The notes under the pieces are model-generated. The model saw only the letters and a program-made list of their open reading frames with translations, was not told the DNA's origin and searched no databases. Below are positions 17,873 through 27,078 of a stretch of 64,000 nt of DNA, one piece after another. The translations under genes were made by a program, and so were the position numbers. This stretch comes from Rikenella microfusus DSM 15922. Lineage in GTDB: Bacteria; Bacteroidota; Bacteroidia; Bacteroidales; Rikenellaceae. The stretch lies in NCBI RefSeq assembly GCF_000427365.1, contig NZ_KE386488.1, positions 186,001 to 250,000 on the forward strand, given 5' to 3'. Within the stretch, counting starts at the first letter, position 1. Every line of letters begins with the position of its first letter.

Positions 17873-18465
17873 ATCGTAGCCTCCGCTTCCAATCTGGATT
17901 TGACAATCTTTTGCGACGATTTGGAGAGGTTCTCCTCGTCTTCGAGGAAGCGTTTGATTTTGCGTATCGCTTCCTGATAGCCGGGAATCTGCACTTTTTC
18001 GTACAGGTTCACTTTCTGAGTGGTCTTTTTGCGGGCTTTTTCGAGCAGGTCCATCTTCCGCTGGTAAAATTCGCTTTCGACGCCCAGCCGCGCCAGTTCC
18101 TTGAGTATCCGCACGCCGTCGGCGATCCACAGCGGGGCGCTGAACAGGTTGTACGGTTTTTCGCTGTACCGGATATCTTCCAGCACGGGTATCTCGACGC
18201 CGGCGATCTTCTGGGTACCGAATTTCACGTCCCGCACTTCGATCAACGACCGGTCGAACTCGCCCCAAAGCTGTACCATATAGTCGTATTCAGCCATGGT
18301 CTTGTCCAGCTGCGCTTTCAGCTCGGTCATCCGGTCTTTGGCTTTCTTGACCTCGGAACGCAGGGCGGATTCCTTGCTTTTGATGGTGGGCAGGGCTTTC
18401 TGCCGCATGGCGAGCTGCTTGCCCAATTCGCCCAAGGCGGTTTTATTGAACTGAAACTTTATCAT
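17869..18465 (-). CDS. atpD: V-type ATPase subunit D (central stalk)
   Basis: This is a 198-aa, largely helical protein starting MIKFQFNKTALGELGKQLAMRQKALPTIKSKESALRSEV..., the classic subunit D N-terminus. It forms the rotating central shaft of the V1 sector. I start it at the ATG at 18465; the upstream 45 codons of open frame lie in repeat-like spacer. It overlaps atpI by four bases and is separated from atpB by a 389-base repeat-containing gap, so coupling inside the operon is uneven. Confidence 0.92.
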   Translation of the reverse strand: MIKFQFNKTALGELGKQLAMRQKALPTIKSKESALRSEVKKAKDRMTELKAQLDKTMAEYDYMVQLWGEFDRSLIEVRDVKFGTQKIAGVEIPVLEDIRYSEKPYNLFSAPLWIADGVRILKELARLGVESEFYQRKMDLLEKARKKTTQKVNLYEKVQIPGYQEAIRKIKRFLEDEENLSKSSQKIVKSRLEAEATI

Positions 18466-18479
18466 CCCATTTCTCCCTT

Positions 18480-18854
18480 TTCCTTCCTCTATTTCGTATA
18501 TTTCGGTTTGAGGCAACCGTTCTTTTTCTGAAGAAAAAGAACCAAAAAGACTTTCCAGAGGCCGCCCTTCGGGCTGCCACGCTGTAACTACCCTTTGCAT
18601 TTGCTATGCAGGAGGGGCATTACAATGGGAATCGCCGGCCCCCTCCTGCATAGCAAAACCTGGGGCGACACGGCATTAGCATCCCGCAGGGATGCGTTCG
18701 GAAGTTTTTCTGGTTCTCTTTGTTCACAATCGACGCTGCCAGCGAACCCAAAGACCGCGAGCTGGCTTTGGTAAGCGGCGAGGAGAAAAACGAGCGTAGC
18801 GACGTTAAAGAGAACAGTACCCTCGAACCTAACGGTACGAAATAAAGGAACGGA
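18480..18854. repeat. Repeat-containing gap inside the V-ATPase operon (between B and D)
   Basis: It contains a CAACCGTTCTTT/AAAGAACC hairpin like that at 37085, and a perfect 17-bp inverted repeat TTGCTATGCAGGAGGGG / CCCCTCCTGCATAGCAA (18601-18617 and 18640-18656). A third piece (about 18710-18820) ends in GGTTCTCTTT/AAAGAGAAC and resembles 3640-3690. It splits two genes that must be expressed together. No gene is seen. Confidence 0.75.
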
Positions 18855-20240
18855 TTAATTATCGCCGAGCGGTTCCATATCTCCTTTGAGGGCCGCCGCC
18901 GCATCCACCCGGCGGGCCGGATCGTCCGTCGGCCAGTACTTTTTGAGGATCGCCTCCTTGATCGCCACCTCGCTCGGCGAGAAATACTTCGCGAAAAGTT
19001 TCCACGCCGTATCCAGCATCTGCGTGATGTCGATATTGATGTCGATCGCCAGCAACTCCTCCGAATATTCCTTCGCGAACGCCAGCGTACGCTGGTCGTA
19101 ATCCGAGAGGTCGAACCCGTTTTCGAGCTTGGTACGCGCGTTGGCCGCATCCGAATAGAGGCGCACCGCCGCATTCATCACCTGCGGATGGTCCTCGCGC
19201 GTCTTCTTGCCGATCACCAGCTGTTTCAAACGCGACAGCGAACGGAACGGGTCCACGATCACCTTACCTATTTCCGCATCGTTACGCAGGAACAGCTGCC
19301 CTTCGGTGATATACCCCGTGTTGTCCGGGATCGCATGCGTGATGTCCCCGTCGTTCAGCGTCGTCACCGCGAGGATCGTGATCGATCCCCCGTTGGGCAG
19401 CTGCACCGCCTTTTCGTAAATCTTCGCCAGGTCGGAATAGAGCGATCCCGGCATCGAGTCCTTCGACGGAATCTGGTCCATACGGTTGCTCACGATCGCC
19501 AGCGCGTCGGCATACAGGGTCATGTCCGTCAGCAGTACCAGCACCTTTTCGCCCTTATCGACCGCGAAATATTCCGCCGCCGTCAGCGCCATGTCCGGTA
19601 CCAGCAGCCGCTCCACCGGCGGGTTGTCCGTCGTGTTCACGAACGACACGATGCGGTCCAGTACCCCCGCGTTGTCGAATACCGTCTTGTAATACAGGTA
19701 GTCGTCGTTGGTAAGCCCCATCCCACCCAGGATGATCTTGTCCACCTGCGCCCGGAGCGCCACCATCGCCATCACCTGGTTGTACGGCTGGTTCGGGTCG
19801 GCGAAGAACGGGATCTTCTGTCCGGACACCAGCGTGTTGTTCAGGTCGATGCCCGCGATGCCCGTCGCGATCAGCTCCGAGGGCTGTTTACGTTTGTAGG
19901 GGTTCACCGTCGGGCCGCCGATCTCGCGTTCCTCGCCTTCGATCGGCGCGCCGTCCAGCGGTTCGCCGTAGGCGTTGAAGAAACGTCCGGCCAGTTCGTC
20001 GCTCACTTTCAGCGTCGGCGGATGGTGTAGGAACACCACCTCCGCGTCCGTCGGAATCCCTTCCGTACCCGCGAAAACCTGGAGCGTCACGCTGTCCCCT
20101 GCCACCTTCACCACCTGCGCCAGACGGCCCGCCACAGTGGCCAGCTCGTCGTTCGCGGCCCCTTCGGCCCGGAGCGTCACCGTCGCTTTGGTGATCGCCG
20201 TCAGCTGCGTATATATTTTCTGAAATCCCTGAGTCTCCAT
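18855..20240 (-). CDS. atpB: V-type ATPase subunit B
   Basis: This 461-aa non-catalytic nucleotide-binding subunit of the V1 head alternates with subunit A. The barrel domain is N-terminal. FFNAYGEPLDGAPI and NTLVSGQKIPFFADPNQPYNQ (about residues 87-150) are family landmarks; the P-loop is degenerate as expected. LTDMTLYADAL and PNGGSITIL mark the core, and a helical C-terminal domain follows. It starts at the ATG at 20240, 18 bases after atpA. It was checked against F-type beta: no GGAGVGKT P-loop is present, which supports V-type B. Confidence 0.95.
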   Translation of the reverse strand: METQGFQKIYTQLTAITKATVTLRAEGAANDELATVAGRLAQVVKVAGDSVTLQVFAGTEGIPTDAEVVFLHHPPTLKVSDELAGRFFNAYGEPLDGAPIEGEEREIGGPTVNPYKRKQPSELIATGIAGIDLNNTLVSGQKIPFFADPNQPYNQVMAMVALRAQVDKIILGGMGLTNDDYLYYKTVFDNAGVLDRIVSFVNTTDNPPVERLLVPDMALTAAEYFAVDKGEKVLVLLTDMTLYADALAIVSNRMDQIPSKDSMPGSLYSDLAKIYEKAVQLPNGGSITILAVTTLNDGDITHAIPDNTGYITEGQLFLRNDAEIGKVIVDPFRSLSRLKQLVIGKKTREDHPQVMNAAVRLYSDAANARTKLENGFDLSDYDQRTLAFAKEYSEELLAIDINIDITQMLDTAWKLFAKYFSPSEVAIKEAILKKYWPTDDPARRVDAAAALKGDMEPLGDN

Positions 20241-20258
20241 AAGATAAGCGCCTCCGTG

Positions 20259-22019
20259 TTAGTTCTGTTGTTCTTTGAGAATATCCTGCACCGCTGCGTA
20301 GTGCCGTTTGAAGTCGTCGCTCTCGAACGTCGAGAAGTTCATCTGCCGCAGTTCGTTGATAAGCCGTTTGTAGTACGACACGCACGCTTCGAAATCCGCG
20401 AAATCGAACTTCCGCCCGCAGATGTCCATCACCAGATTGAACATATAGACCTGCCGCTCCATCGGGCAGTTGGCATCGGTGGGGTCGAACGAGTCCTGTT
20501 GCAGGATGATGAAGTCCAGCAGTTCCGATTTCCAGTAGCGGTCATGGTACTCGACCGGCACGCCGTCGTCGCCCAGAATGTTGATCTGTTCGAACGCCTC
20601 TTTGCCGCGCTGCACCATCGCTTTCGAGGCCAGCACCTTGGTCACCCAGTCGTCGCCGTAGTTTTCATCCAGGTAACCGATGATTTCGGGGTATTCGAGG
20701 TATTTCGAGTAGCTTTCGAGCGGGTCGATCGCCGGGTAGCGTTTGGAGTCGGCGCGCGCCTGCGAGAGGGCGTAAAAACACCGCGCCGCCTTTTTGGTCG
20801 ATTCGGTGACGGGTTCTTTCAGGTTACCCCCAGCCGGCGACACCGTCCCGATAAAGGTAACCGAACCGGTCTGCCCGTTGTTCAGATAGACGAACCCGGC
20901 GCGGGCGTAAAAGTTCGAGATGATGGCCGACAGGTCCACCGGGAAAGCGTCCTGTCCCGGCAGCTCTTCCAACCGGTTCGACATTTCGCGCAGGGCCTGC
21001 GCCCAGCGCGAGGTGGAGTCGGCCAGCAACAGCACTTTCAGCCCCATCGCCCGGTAATATTCGCCCAGGGTCATGGCCGTATAGACCGACGCTTCGCGGG
21101 CCGAAACGGGCATGTTCGACGTGTTGGCGATAATCGTGGTACGTTCCATCAGCTTGCGTCCCGTGCGCGGGTCGTCCAGTTCCGGGAATTCCACGAAGGT
21201 TTCCACCACTTCGTTGGCCCGTTCGCCGCATGCCGCGATGATGATCACGTCGGCGTTGGCCTGTTTCGAAATCCCGTGCTGCAACACGGTTTTACCGGCG
21301 CCGAACGGCCCGGGGATAAAGCCGGTCCCGCCTTCGGCGATCGGGTTGAAAGTGTCGATGGCCCGGAAGCCAGTCTCCATGGTCTTGAACGGGCGCGGTT
21401 TGTCGCGGAATGCGGTTACGGCCACTTTCACGGGCCATTTCTGCACCATCGACAGGCCGTGTTCCACGCCGTCGGCATCCACCACCGTAGCGATGGTGTC
21501 GGTGATCTTGTAATTGCCGGCCGGGGCGATCCATTTCAGGCGATAGGTGCCTTCCATCTTGAACGGTACCATGATTTTGTGCTGAAGCCACCCTTCGGGT
21601 ACCCAGCCGAGCCAGTCTCCGGCGCGTACTTCCTGATTTTCGGCTGTTGCCAGGGGGGTGAAGTCCCAGCGCGATTCATAGTCCAGCGGGTCGTTATATT
21701 CGCCGCGTTTGAGGAATACGCCTTCCATCGCCTTGAGGTCGTTTTGCAGACCGTCGTAAATACGTGTCAGGATACCCGGCCCGAGGGTCGCTTCGAGCAT
21801 GTGCCCTTCGAACTCCACGCGCGTGCCGCCTTTCAGGCCGCGGGTGCTTTCGAACACCTGCACGTACGCCTTGTCGCCGATCACTTTGATCACCTCGGCC
21901 ATCAGCCTCACTCCGCCGTCCATCAGGATGTAACAGATTTCGTTCTGCGACACCGGACCCGAAGTCCTGACTGTCACCAGGTTGGCAATAATACCGATTA
22001 CTTCGCCCGTTGTTTTCAT
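20259..22019 (-). CDS. atpA: V-type ATPase catalytic subunit A
   Basis: This 586-aa protein is the ATP-hydrolysing (or ATP-synthesising) subunit. The barrel domain is at about residues 5-70, and the V/A-type non-homologous insert spans about 110-190 (VPEGWLQHKIMVPFKMEGTYRLKWIAPAG). The P-loop GPFGAGKT is near 233-240, followed by ACGERANEVVE and LLADSTSRWAQALREMS. All catalytic motifs are intact. The frame starts at 22019. A 957-base repeat-filled gap separates it from the upstream DUF2764 gene, so it may need its own promoter. Confidence 0.96.
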   Translation of the reverse strand: MKTTGEVIGIIANLVTVRTSGPVSQNEICYILMDGGVRLMAEVIKVIGDKAYVQVFESTRGLKGGTRVEFEGHMLEATLGPGILTRIYDGLQNDLKAMEGVFLKRGEYNDPLDYESRWDFTPLATAENQEVRAGDWLGWVPEGWLQHKIMVPFKMEGTYRLKWIAPAGNYKITDTIATVVDADGVEHGLSMVQKWPVKVAVTAFRDKPRPFKTMETGFRAIDTFNPIAEGGTGFIPGPFGAGKTVLQHGISKQANADVIIIAACGERANEVVETFVEFPELDDPRTGRKLMERTTIIANTSNMPVSAREASVYTAMTLGEYYRAMGLKVLLLADSTSRWAQALREMSNRLEELPGQDAFPVDLSAIISNFYARAGFVYLNNGQTGSVTFIGTVSPAGGNLKEPVTESTKKAARCFYALSQARADSKRYPAIDPLESYSKYLEYPEIIGYLDENYGDDWVTKVLASKAMVQRGKEAFEQINILGDDGVPVEYHDRYWKSELLDFIILQQDSFDPTDANCPMERQVYMFNLVMDICGRKFDFADFEACVSYYKRLINELRQMNFSTFESDDFKRHYAAVQDILKEQQN

Positions 22020-22117
22020 TTATGGTCGTTTTTTGCTTTTTGATTTCTTTCGTGTCGTTGTCGTTTCCGGTCCGTCCGATCGGCGGAGCCGCTTCGGGGG
22101 GACGCAATGTCGATATC

Positions 22118-22850
22118 TAACGGTATTTAACTGTACGGTTAATCGTCCGCGTAGCGGTCAGCCCGGAGCCACCCCCGGCGAAGGGCTGCAACCTGCGGTC
22201 TTGCCCTCGCTGGCTCCGGGCTTGAATCCGCAAATTAAAAGTAGGTTTAATCATATGTCTGTCGCCGACGGGCGTTTGTTCTTTCTTCGCCCGCTTATGC
22301 CGCGGGGCACCGGTTGCGCCGGACGCCTCATGCCGGCGGGGCACTTACTTTTTTGCGCGACCAAAAAAGTAAGCAAAAAAGTCGCCGGGAATGCGATTCC
22401 CCGCTCCCAACTCCCGTCGGAACGGAAAATCGCACATTCCCGGGCCAGCAGTCTTTACCCGTACTTCGGGTACAGAGTAAGACGCTGGAAAAAGGAATTT
22501 TTAAACCTACGGTTAATCACAATGTTCTCCCTTAGTCAGGCCGGAGCCACCCCCGGCGGCGGCCTGCAACTGCGCGGTGCTTGTTGCGGCCTCGCTGGCT
22601 CCGGCCGACAATTATATAAATTAACCGTACGGTTAAACTGTTTTACCCGTTCGGCTTTGCGCCCCCCCGAAGCGGCATAGCCGCTTGGGCGCGAAAGCCG
22701 GCGATTCTTATGAATCGCATCAATAAAAACCCTACGGTTAAATTAGGTTTCCGCGTCAGCGGCGGGTCGCAGCCTCCCGTAGCGGAGATCCGGTGCCGCC
22801 GGGCACTCCAGCCGGGCTGTAAGTACCCTATCCCCCGCAGGATGCGGCCC
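22118..22850. repeat. Mosaic intergenic repeat block 4, inside the V-ATPase operon (A, C, G, F, E)
   Basis: The linker TTAACTGTACGGTTAA (22127-22142) is followed by an A module (22160-22222), a nearly full-length C module (about 22257-22480) with the 12-bp stem CTTACTTTTTTG/CAAAAAAGTAAG at 22343-22372, a linker, a reversed G module (about 22536-22608), the perfect linker TTAACCGTACGGTTAA (22621-22636), a reversed F hairpin (about 22699-22716) and an E-like piece. The remaining bases to 22976 show nothing. It separates the DUF2764 gene from atpA. Confidence 0.88.
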
Positions 22851-22976
22851 TGCGCAAAACATACCCTTATTATTACCAATCGGAGCCGACGCAAACGCCT
22901 CGTTTCCGTCCCCCTCCCCCGATATGCCCGGCCCCTCGGTCTGTCCCATTATCGGCCTGCCAGCCCCGCACGAACG

Positions 22977-23981
22977 CTATCCCCGCGTCCCGCCCACCGA
23001 CTCCGCAATCTTCTCCGGATCGGTCAGCGCCGATACCATTTCGCGGAAGTTCCCGCGCCCCTGCTCGGCATCCAGCGACGCCCAACGGTGCAGGATATTG
23101 AGACGGATCAGGTAATCCATGATTCGGCCGATCCCGAAATAGTCGTGTTCCGCCAAGTCGTCCGCCATCTGACAGCGCAGCGCGTCCATCCGCCTCTCCC
23201 GCTCCACGAAATCCTCCGTTTCCAGCACCTGCAACAACTCTTCCGCATACGGGAAACGGTCTTTCATGCCGAAATCCGCCGCCTGCCCGCCGATCAGCGC
23301 GTCGCGTACATCCCGGTTCTCCTCCACGATCATCCCCTCTTTCTGCTCCGGCGTCAGTCCCAGCTGGCGCGCCTTGTACGCCGCCACGATATTGCGTACC
23401 ATCCGGTCGTATTCGGCCCATGTCCGCAGGTATTCCGGCACCGCGAACCCGCCCGGCCACATGTCCGTCCGGAACCAGCCGCCGCCCTGTTCTCCAGCTG
23501 CGCCGCAGGCTTTATAAAAACTCAGGAACAGTTCCCGCTCCAAATCATCCTCCGACAACGGCGCGAAATCGTCCGGCTCCGGCACGGCGTCCGACCCGCC
23601 GTGCCCCCGGAAACGGTCGATCACCAATCTTACCGCCCCCGGCAACGCCAGTTTCGCCTCGCGTTCCGCCATCTCCTCCGGCAACGGCTGGCCCGCCTGT
23701 TCCCCCTCTCCGCCTTTCCGGTCCGTCAGAAAGGCTATCTCTTCGCGCGACAGGTTCCCCAGCTCGTTGAAGGGCAACTTCGTTCCCCTCACATGCCCGA
23801 TGATGTTTTCTATATCGTAATAAGTATAAAGCAACTCCACCGCCCGACGGTCCCGCGGCGACAGTTCGCCCATGATCTGAGCCTTGATCTGCGGCACGTC
23901 CACGCGCAGCCCTCCCGACACCACGTTGTCGATGTCGAACGGATACTCCGTCAGTCCCGCGACCAGATAATAATACTGCAT
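22977..23981 (-). CDS. DUF2764 protein, V-type ATPase subunit C-like
   Basis: This 334-aa protein begins MQYYYLVAGLTEYPFDID. Proteins of this kind (DUF2764) occupy the subunit C position in Bacteroidetes and chlamydial V-ATPase operons, between subunits E and A, as here. Subunit C/d caps the rotor shaft and links V1 to the membrane ring. It is acidic and helical with no membrane segment, as a peripheral subunit should be. DYFGIGRIMDYLIRLNILHRWASLD near the C-terminus is reminiscent of the family. It starts at 23981, 40 bases after atpE. The assignment to subunit C is by position and family knowledge. Confidence 0.85.
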   Translation of the reverse strand: MQYYYLVAGLTEYPFDIDNVVSGGLRVDVPQIKAQIMGELSPRDRRAVELLYTYYDIENIIGHVRGTKLPFNELGNLSREEIAFLTDRKGGEGEQAGQPLPEEMAEREAKLALPGAVRLVIDRFRGHGGSDAVPEPDDFAPLSEDDLERELFLSFYKACGAAGEQGGGWFRTDMWPGGFAVPEYLRTWAEYDRMVRNIVAAYKARQLGLTPEQKEGMIVEENRDVRDALIGGQAADFGMKDRFPYAEELLQVLETEDFVERERRMDALRCQMADDLAEHDYFGIGRIMDYLIRLNILHRWASLDAEQGRGNFREMVSALTDPEKIAESVGGTRG

Positions 23982-24021
23982 ACGCCCGAATTTCCTGGAT
24001 TAAACAATCTCCGCCCGGAGC

Positions 24022-24639
24022 CTACTCGCCGGCCTCCCCGAACAGCAGCCCCGCCACCTTCGGCCGCAGGTACGACCGGAACAGCGCGTCGAAATCCGCA
24101 TCGGCGAAGCTCACGTAATACCCTCCTTCCCGGACCTGGATCCGGAACGGTACGCGTACCCTCGCGTCGGTCACGACCTCGATTCCGCCGTCGGCTCCGA
24201 ACCGTTCGGCCAGCGCGTTTTTCACCGCCTCGACCAGTTCCGCGCCCCGGTTTTCGGGCAACACCACCCGCAGGCCGTTTTCGGCTCCGATCGACTGTAC
24301 GGCGGCCACCGCCAGCTCTTTGATAAAGGAGTCGTCGCGCCAGGCATCGCTCACTTTGGGCGAGAGCACTTCCATCTGCACCATCGTCTCCACCTGCTGG
24401 CGCAGCGCGCTCTTGAGCTGCCCCGCGGCCAACCGTACTTCGTTCTCCGAATTGGCTTTGAGCTGCGCGGCCTCTTTTTCCGCTTTCGCGACGATCGTTT
24501 TGGCTTTGTCCTGAGCTTCGGCCACGATTTTTTCCGCATCGGCATGCGCTTTGGCCAGTATCGCCTCCGCTTCGGCCCGTCCTTTCGACAGCCCTTCTTT
24601 GTACAATTTCTCGGTGAGTTGTTGCAGTTTGTTTTCCAT
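24022..24639 (-). CDS. atpE: V-type ATPase subunit E (peripheral stalk)
   Basis: This 205-aa protein has a long N-terminal alpha-helical segment rich in Ala, Lys and Glu (residues 1-80, repeating AEAEAILAKAHADAEKIVAEAQ-like heptads). A compact C-terminal domain follows, the layout of stator subunit E. I choose the ATG at 24639 (MENKLQQLTEKL); the upstream 21 codons of open frame do not look coding. It is the first gene of the minus-strand V-ATPase operon. I could not identify a clear -7 box in its 170-base upstream spacer, beyond which repeats begin. Confidence 0.9.
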   Translation of the reverse strand: MENKLQQLTEKLYKEGLSKGRAEAEAILAKAHADAEKIVAEAQDKAKTIVAKAEKEAAQLKANSENEVRLAAGQLKSALRQQVETMVQMEVLSPKVSDAWRDDSFIKELAVAAVQSIGAENGLRVVLPENRGAELVEAVKNALAERFGADGGIEVVTDARVRVPFRIQVREGGYYVSFADADFDALFRSYLRPKVAGLLFGEAGE

Positions 24640-24814
24640 GATCTTATGATGCGTTTTTATTCTTATCATTCCATATCGGACATCCGGACAGACGAAGGAC
24701 AAACCGCAGGCGCCGCCCGTTCCCCGCGTTGCCCTCCCGCATATCCGTTCCGTTCGTTCTGCGTATGCCCTCTATCTCTACCGGAGCCGGCGCCAAAGGA
24801 ATGCGCATTTCAAA

Positions 24815-25345
24815 GCGTACGGTGAAATTTATATATTGTCGCCCGGAGCCAGCGAGGGCCAAACGAGCTTTGCGAGTTTCAGCCCTTCGCCGGGGGTGGC
24901 TCCGGGCTGACCGCTACGCGGACAATCAACCGTAGGTTTAATTGTAATGTCTATCGCCGACGGGCGTTTGTTTTTCTGCGCCCGCTCATGCCGCAGGGCA
25001 CCGGCTTCCCCGGACGCCTCATGCCGGCGGGGCACTTGCTTTCTTGAGCGGGCAAGAAAGCAAGCAAAGAACCCGCCGGGAATGCGATTCCCCGCTCCCG
25101 ACTCCCGTCGGATCGGGAAATCGCACATTCCCGGGTCAGCAGCCTTTACCCGTACTTCGATACCAATGTAAGAAGCCGGAAGTGCTTTTAAACCTACGAT
25201 TAAAAACAAGTTTCCGCGTCAGCGGACGGGCCGGACGCCTCCCCCCCCGGTAGGCCCGGTGCCGCTGGGCACTCCAGCCGGACTGTAACTACCCGAGACC
25301 TCCCGGGCGCCCGACCCGAATGAAAAATAACCGTAGGTTTGTAAA
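24815..25345. repeat. Mosaic intergenic repeat block 5 (reversed A, C, E)
   Basis: A reversed A module (24841-24908) and a linker (CAACCGTAGGTTTAAT) are followed by a C module (about 24955-25180), whose stem reads CTTGCTTTCTTG/CAAGAAAGCAAG (25034-25063). That is two compensatory pairs away from the other C copies. Then come a linker, an E module (about 25225-25318) and a final linker. The gap 24640-25501 also holds ordinary spacer on both sides, with no gene. Confidence 0.88.
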
Positions 25346-25501
25346 TGTACTGTCTGTCGCCGACGGATGTTTCCCGGTTTTCTTCGCCCGTTCACACCGC
25401 GAAGATACCGGTTCTGCCAGAACTTTATGTCAGCGAAGCATCCCCTTTCCTCTTCTCCCCCTCCGCATATGTCGAAAAGGACGGCTCCGGAAAATTCCGG
25501 G

Positions 25502-26992
25502 CTACTGGTGCTGCGGCCGGAGCAGGTCGGCCACCGTTTTGACCGGCGCGAAGGTCGTGATCGGCACCTCCACGAACACCGTGTTCCAGTCCGCCATCGC
25601 CCCGTTCCACAACCCCGGCAATTCCTGCGCCTTCAAACTGCGTCCGTCCTTACTTTTTTCGGATATAAAACCGGTTTTCTTATCTATATATTGTGTCAAG
25701 TCGAATTTATTTCCTTTGAAATCGCGTACAGCGCAAACCAGATCGACCGGATTGAAATGCGTTCCTCCGCCCATCAGTTTTTCGCGTACAGCCGGGTCGA
25801 TCTGCGACGATTCCGCGATCTGGAGCGACAATGCCCCCGGCATCCCCAGCGACGTTTCGGCCCAGAACGGCCCCCCGCCCGGTTCCCCCTCGTTGCGTAC
25901 CATGCCGCACACCCGCAGCGGCCGGTCGAGCACCCGCCTCAGCTCCGCCAGAGTCGGTTCCGCCCCCGCCGGGAACCGGTAGCACAGTTTCTCTTCGATG
26001 AACTGGCGCACTTCCGCAGCGAAAGCCGCGTCACCCGCCTTGCCCGCGCCTCCGTCGATCGCCTTCAGATACGAGAACACCTGCTGCTGCAACTCCAGCG
26101 CCACCGCCGCCAGCGCCTTCTTGTACAGCACCGTATCCCCTTTCAGGTGATCCGGCACCACATTATCTACCGTCTTGATGAAAATCAGGTCCGCGTCGAT
26201 TCGGTTCAGGTTCTCGATCAACGCCCCGTGGCCGCCCGGGCGGAACAGGATCTCCCCTGCGGCGGCATCCCCTTCGCGGAACGGCGTATTGTCCGGATTC
26301 ACCGCGATCGTGTCCGTCGAAGGCTCCTGCACAGAATAAGTGATTTCGTACTCCACTCCGTATTTCGAAGAAAAAGCCTCCAGCCGCTCGTTCACCAGCG
26401 CCTTGAAATCGTCCATATGCTCCGGCGATACCGTGAAATGGATCCGCGCCGGGCTGCCTCCGTACAGGGCCACCTCCACCAGATGCTCCTCCATCGCCGT
26501 GCGGCCTCCGCCCGTATACTTATGGAACTTGATCAGCCCTTTCGGTTTTTTGCCCAACCCCAGGCCCGTCCCTTCGGCCGGACTTCCCCCGACGATGGCC
26601 GAAACCACCGCTTTCGGATCTTTCATAGGGATATCCAATGCCGCCAGATCTTCGTAAAAAGCGAATTTCTCCAGCCCCGAGAGCACCGCCTCCACCGTCG
26701 CGCTCGCCTTATTCTCGCCCGCATATTCGTACAATTCCTTGAACATGCGCGAGGCCGCACCCGATGCCGGCACGAACTTTTCCACCGAAAGCCGGCAGAC
26801 CGACTTCCCGTACAGCACGGCCAGCTCCGCCGCCTTCTCGGCATCCAGTTTCCGGATACCGTCCCCGACCACCGCCGCGCGGTCGATCGCCAGGTACGGG
26901 AACCCCGTACGGAATGCTTCCAACTGTTCTTCGACCCGTTCCGGAGCCATGCCCCTTGCAGTCAGTTGAGTCAAGTCTTTCTGGGTAAACAT
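25502..26992 (-). CDS. DUF4301 family protein
   Basis: This 496-aa cytoplasmic protein starts MFTQKDLTQLTARGMAPERVEEQLEAFRTGFP, the usual opening of the uncharacterised Bacteroidetes family DUF4301. Motifs that stand out are FVPASGAASRMFKELYEY (about residues 73-90), a glycine-rich VGGSPAEGTGLGLGKKPKGLIKFHKY, and FRPGGHGALIENLNRIDADLIFIKTVDN, which resembles the substrate loop of sugar-nucleotide pyrophosphorylases. This suggests, as inference only, a nucleotidyltransferase-like fold. It is monocistronic and divergent from murB with a tight 86-base spacer, which may hint at a cell-envelope sugar role. Confidence 0.88.
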   Translation of the reverse strand: MFTQKDLTQLTARGMAPERVEEQLEAFRTGFPYLAIDRAAVVGDGIRKLDAEKAAELAVLYGKSVCRLSVEKFVPASGAASRMFKELYEYAGENKASATVEAVLSGLEKFAFYEDLAALDIPMKDPKAVVSAIVGGSPAEGTGLGLGKKPKGLIKFHKYTGGGRTAMEEHLVEVALYGGSPARIHFTVSPEHMDDFKALVNERLEAFSSKYGVEYEITYSVQEPSTDTIAVNPDNTPFREGDAAAGEILFRPGGHGALIENLNRIDADLIFIKTVDNVVPDHLKGDTVLYKKALAAVALELQQQVFSYLKAIDGGAGKAGDAAFAAEVRQFIEEKLCYRFPAGAEPTLAELRRVLDRPLRVCGMVRNEGEPGGGPFWAETSLGMPGALSLQIAESSQIDPAVREKLMGGGTHFNPVDLVCAVRDFKGNKFDLTQYIDKKTGFISEKSKDGRSLKAQELPGLWNGAMADWNTVFVEVPITTFAPVKTVADLLRPQHQ

Positions 26993-27041
26993 ATCTCGTC
27001 TTTCGATGGTGATAACAAAGTCTAAAGTTAGGTATTATTTT

Positions 27042-27049
27042 TAAATTTG
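27042..27049 (+). promoter_or_regulatory. -7 box (TAAATTTG) of murB
   Basis: TAAATTTG matches TAnnTTTG and lies 29 bases upstream of the murB ATG in an AT-rich divergent spacer shared with the DUF4301 gene. Confidence 0.5.
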
Positions 27050-27078
27050 TAACACCTTAACAGTCCCGAAGCGACAAG

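Noticed and set aside
15822-18268. Long open frames overlapping atpI on either strand
   Set aside because: They are high-GC shadows of the V-ATPase genes, with Arg/Gly/Ala-biased composition; the true frames have family motifs.
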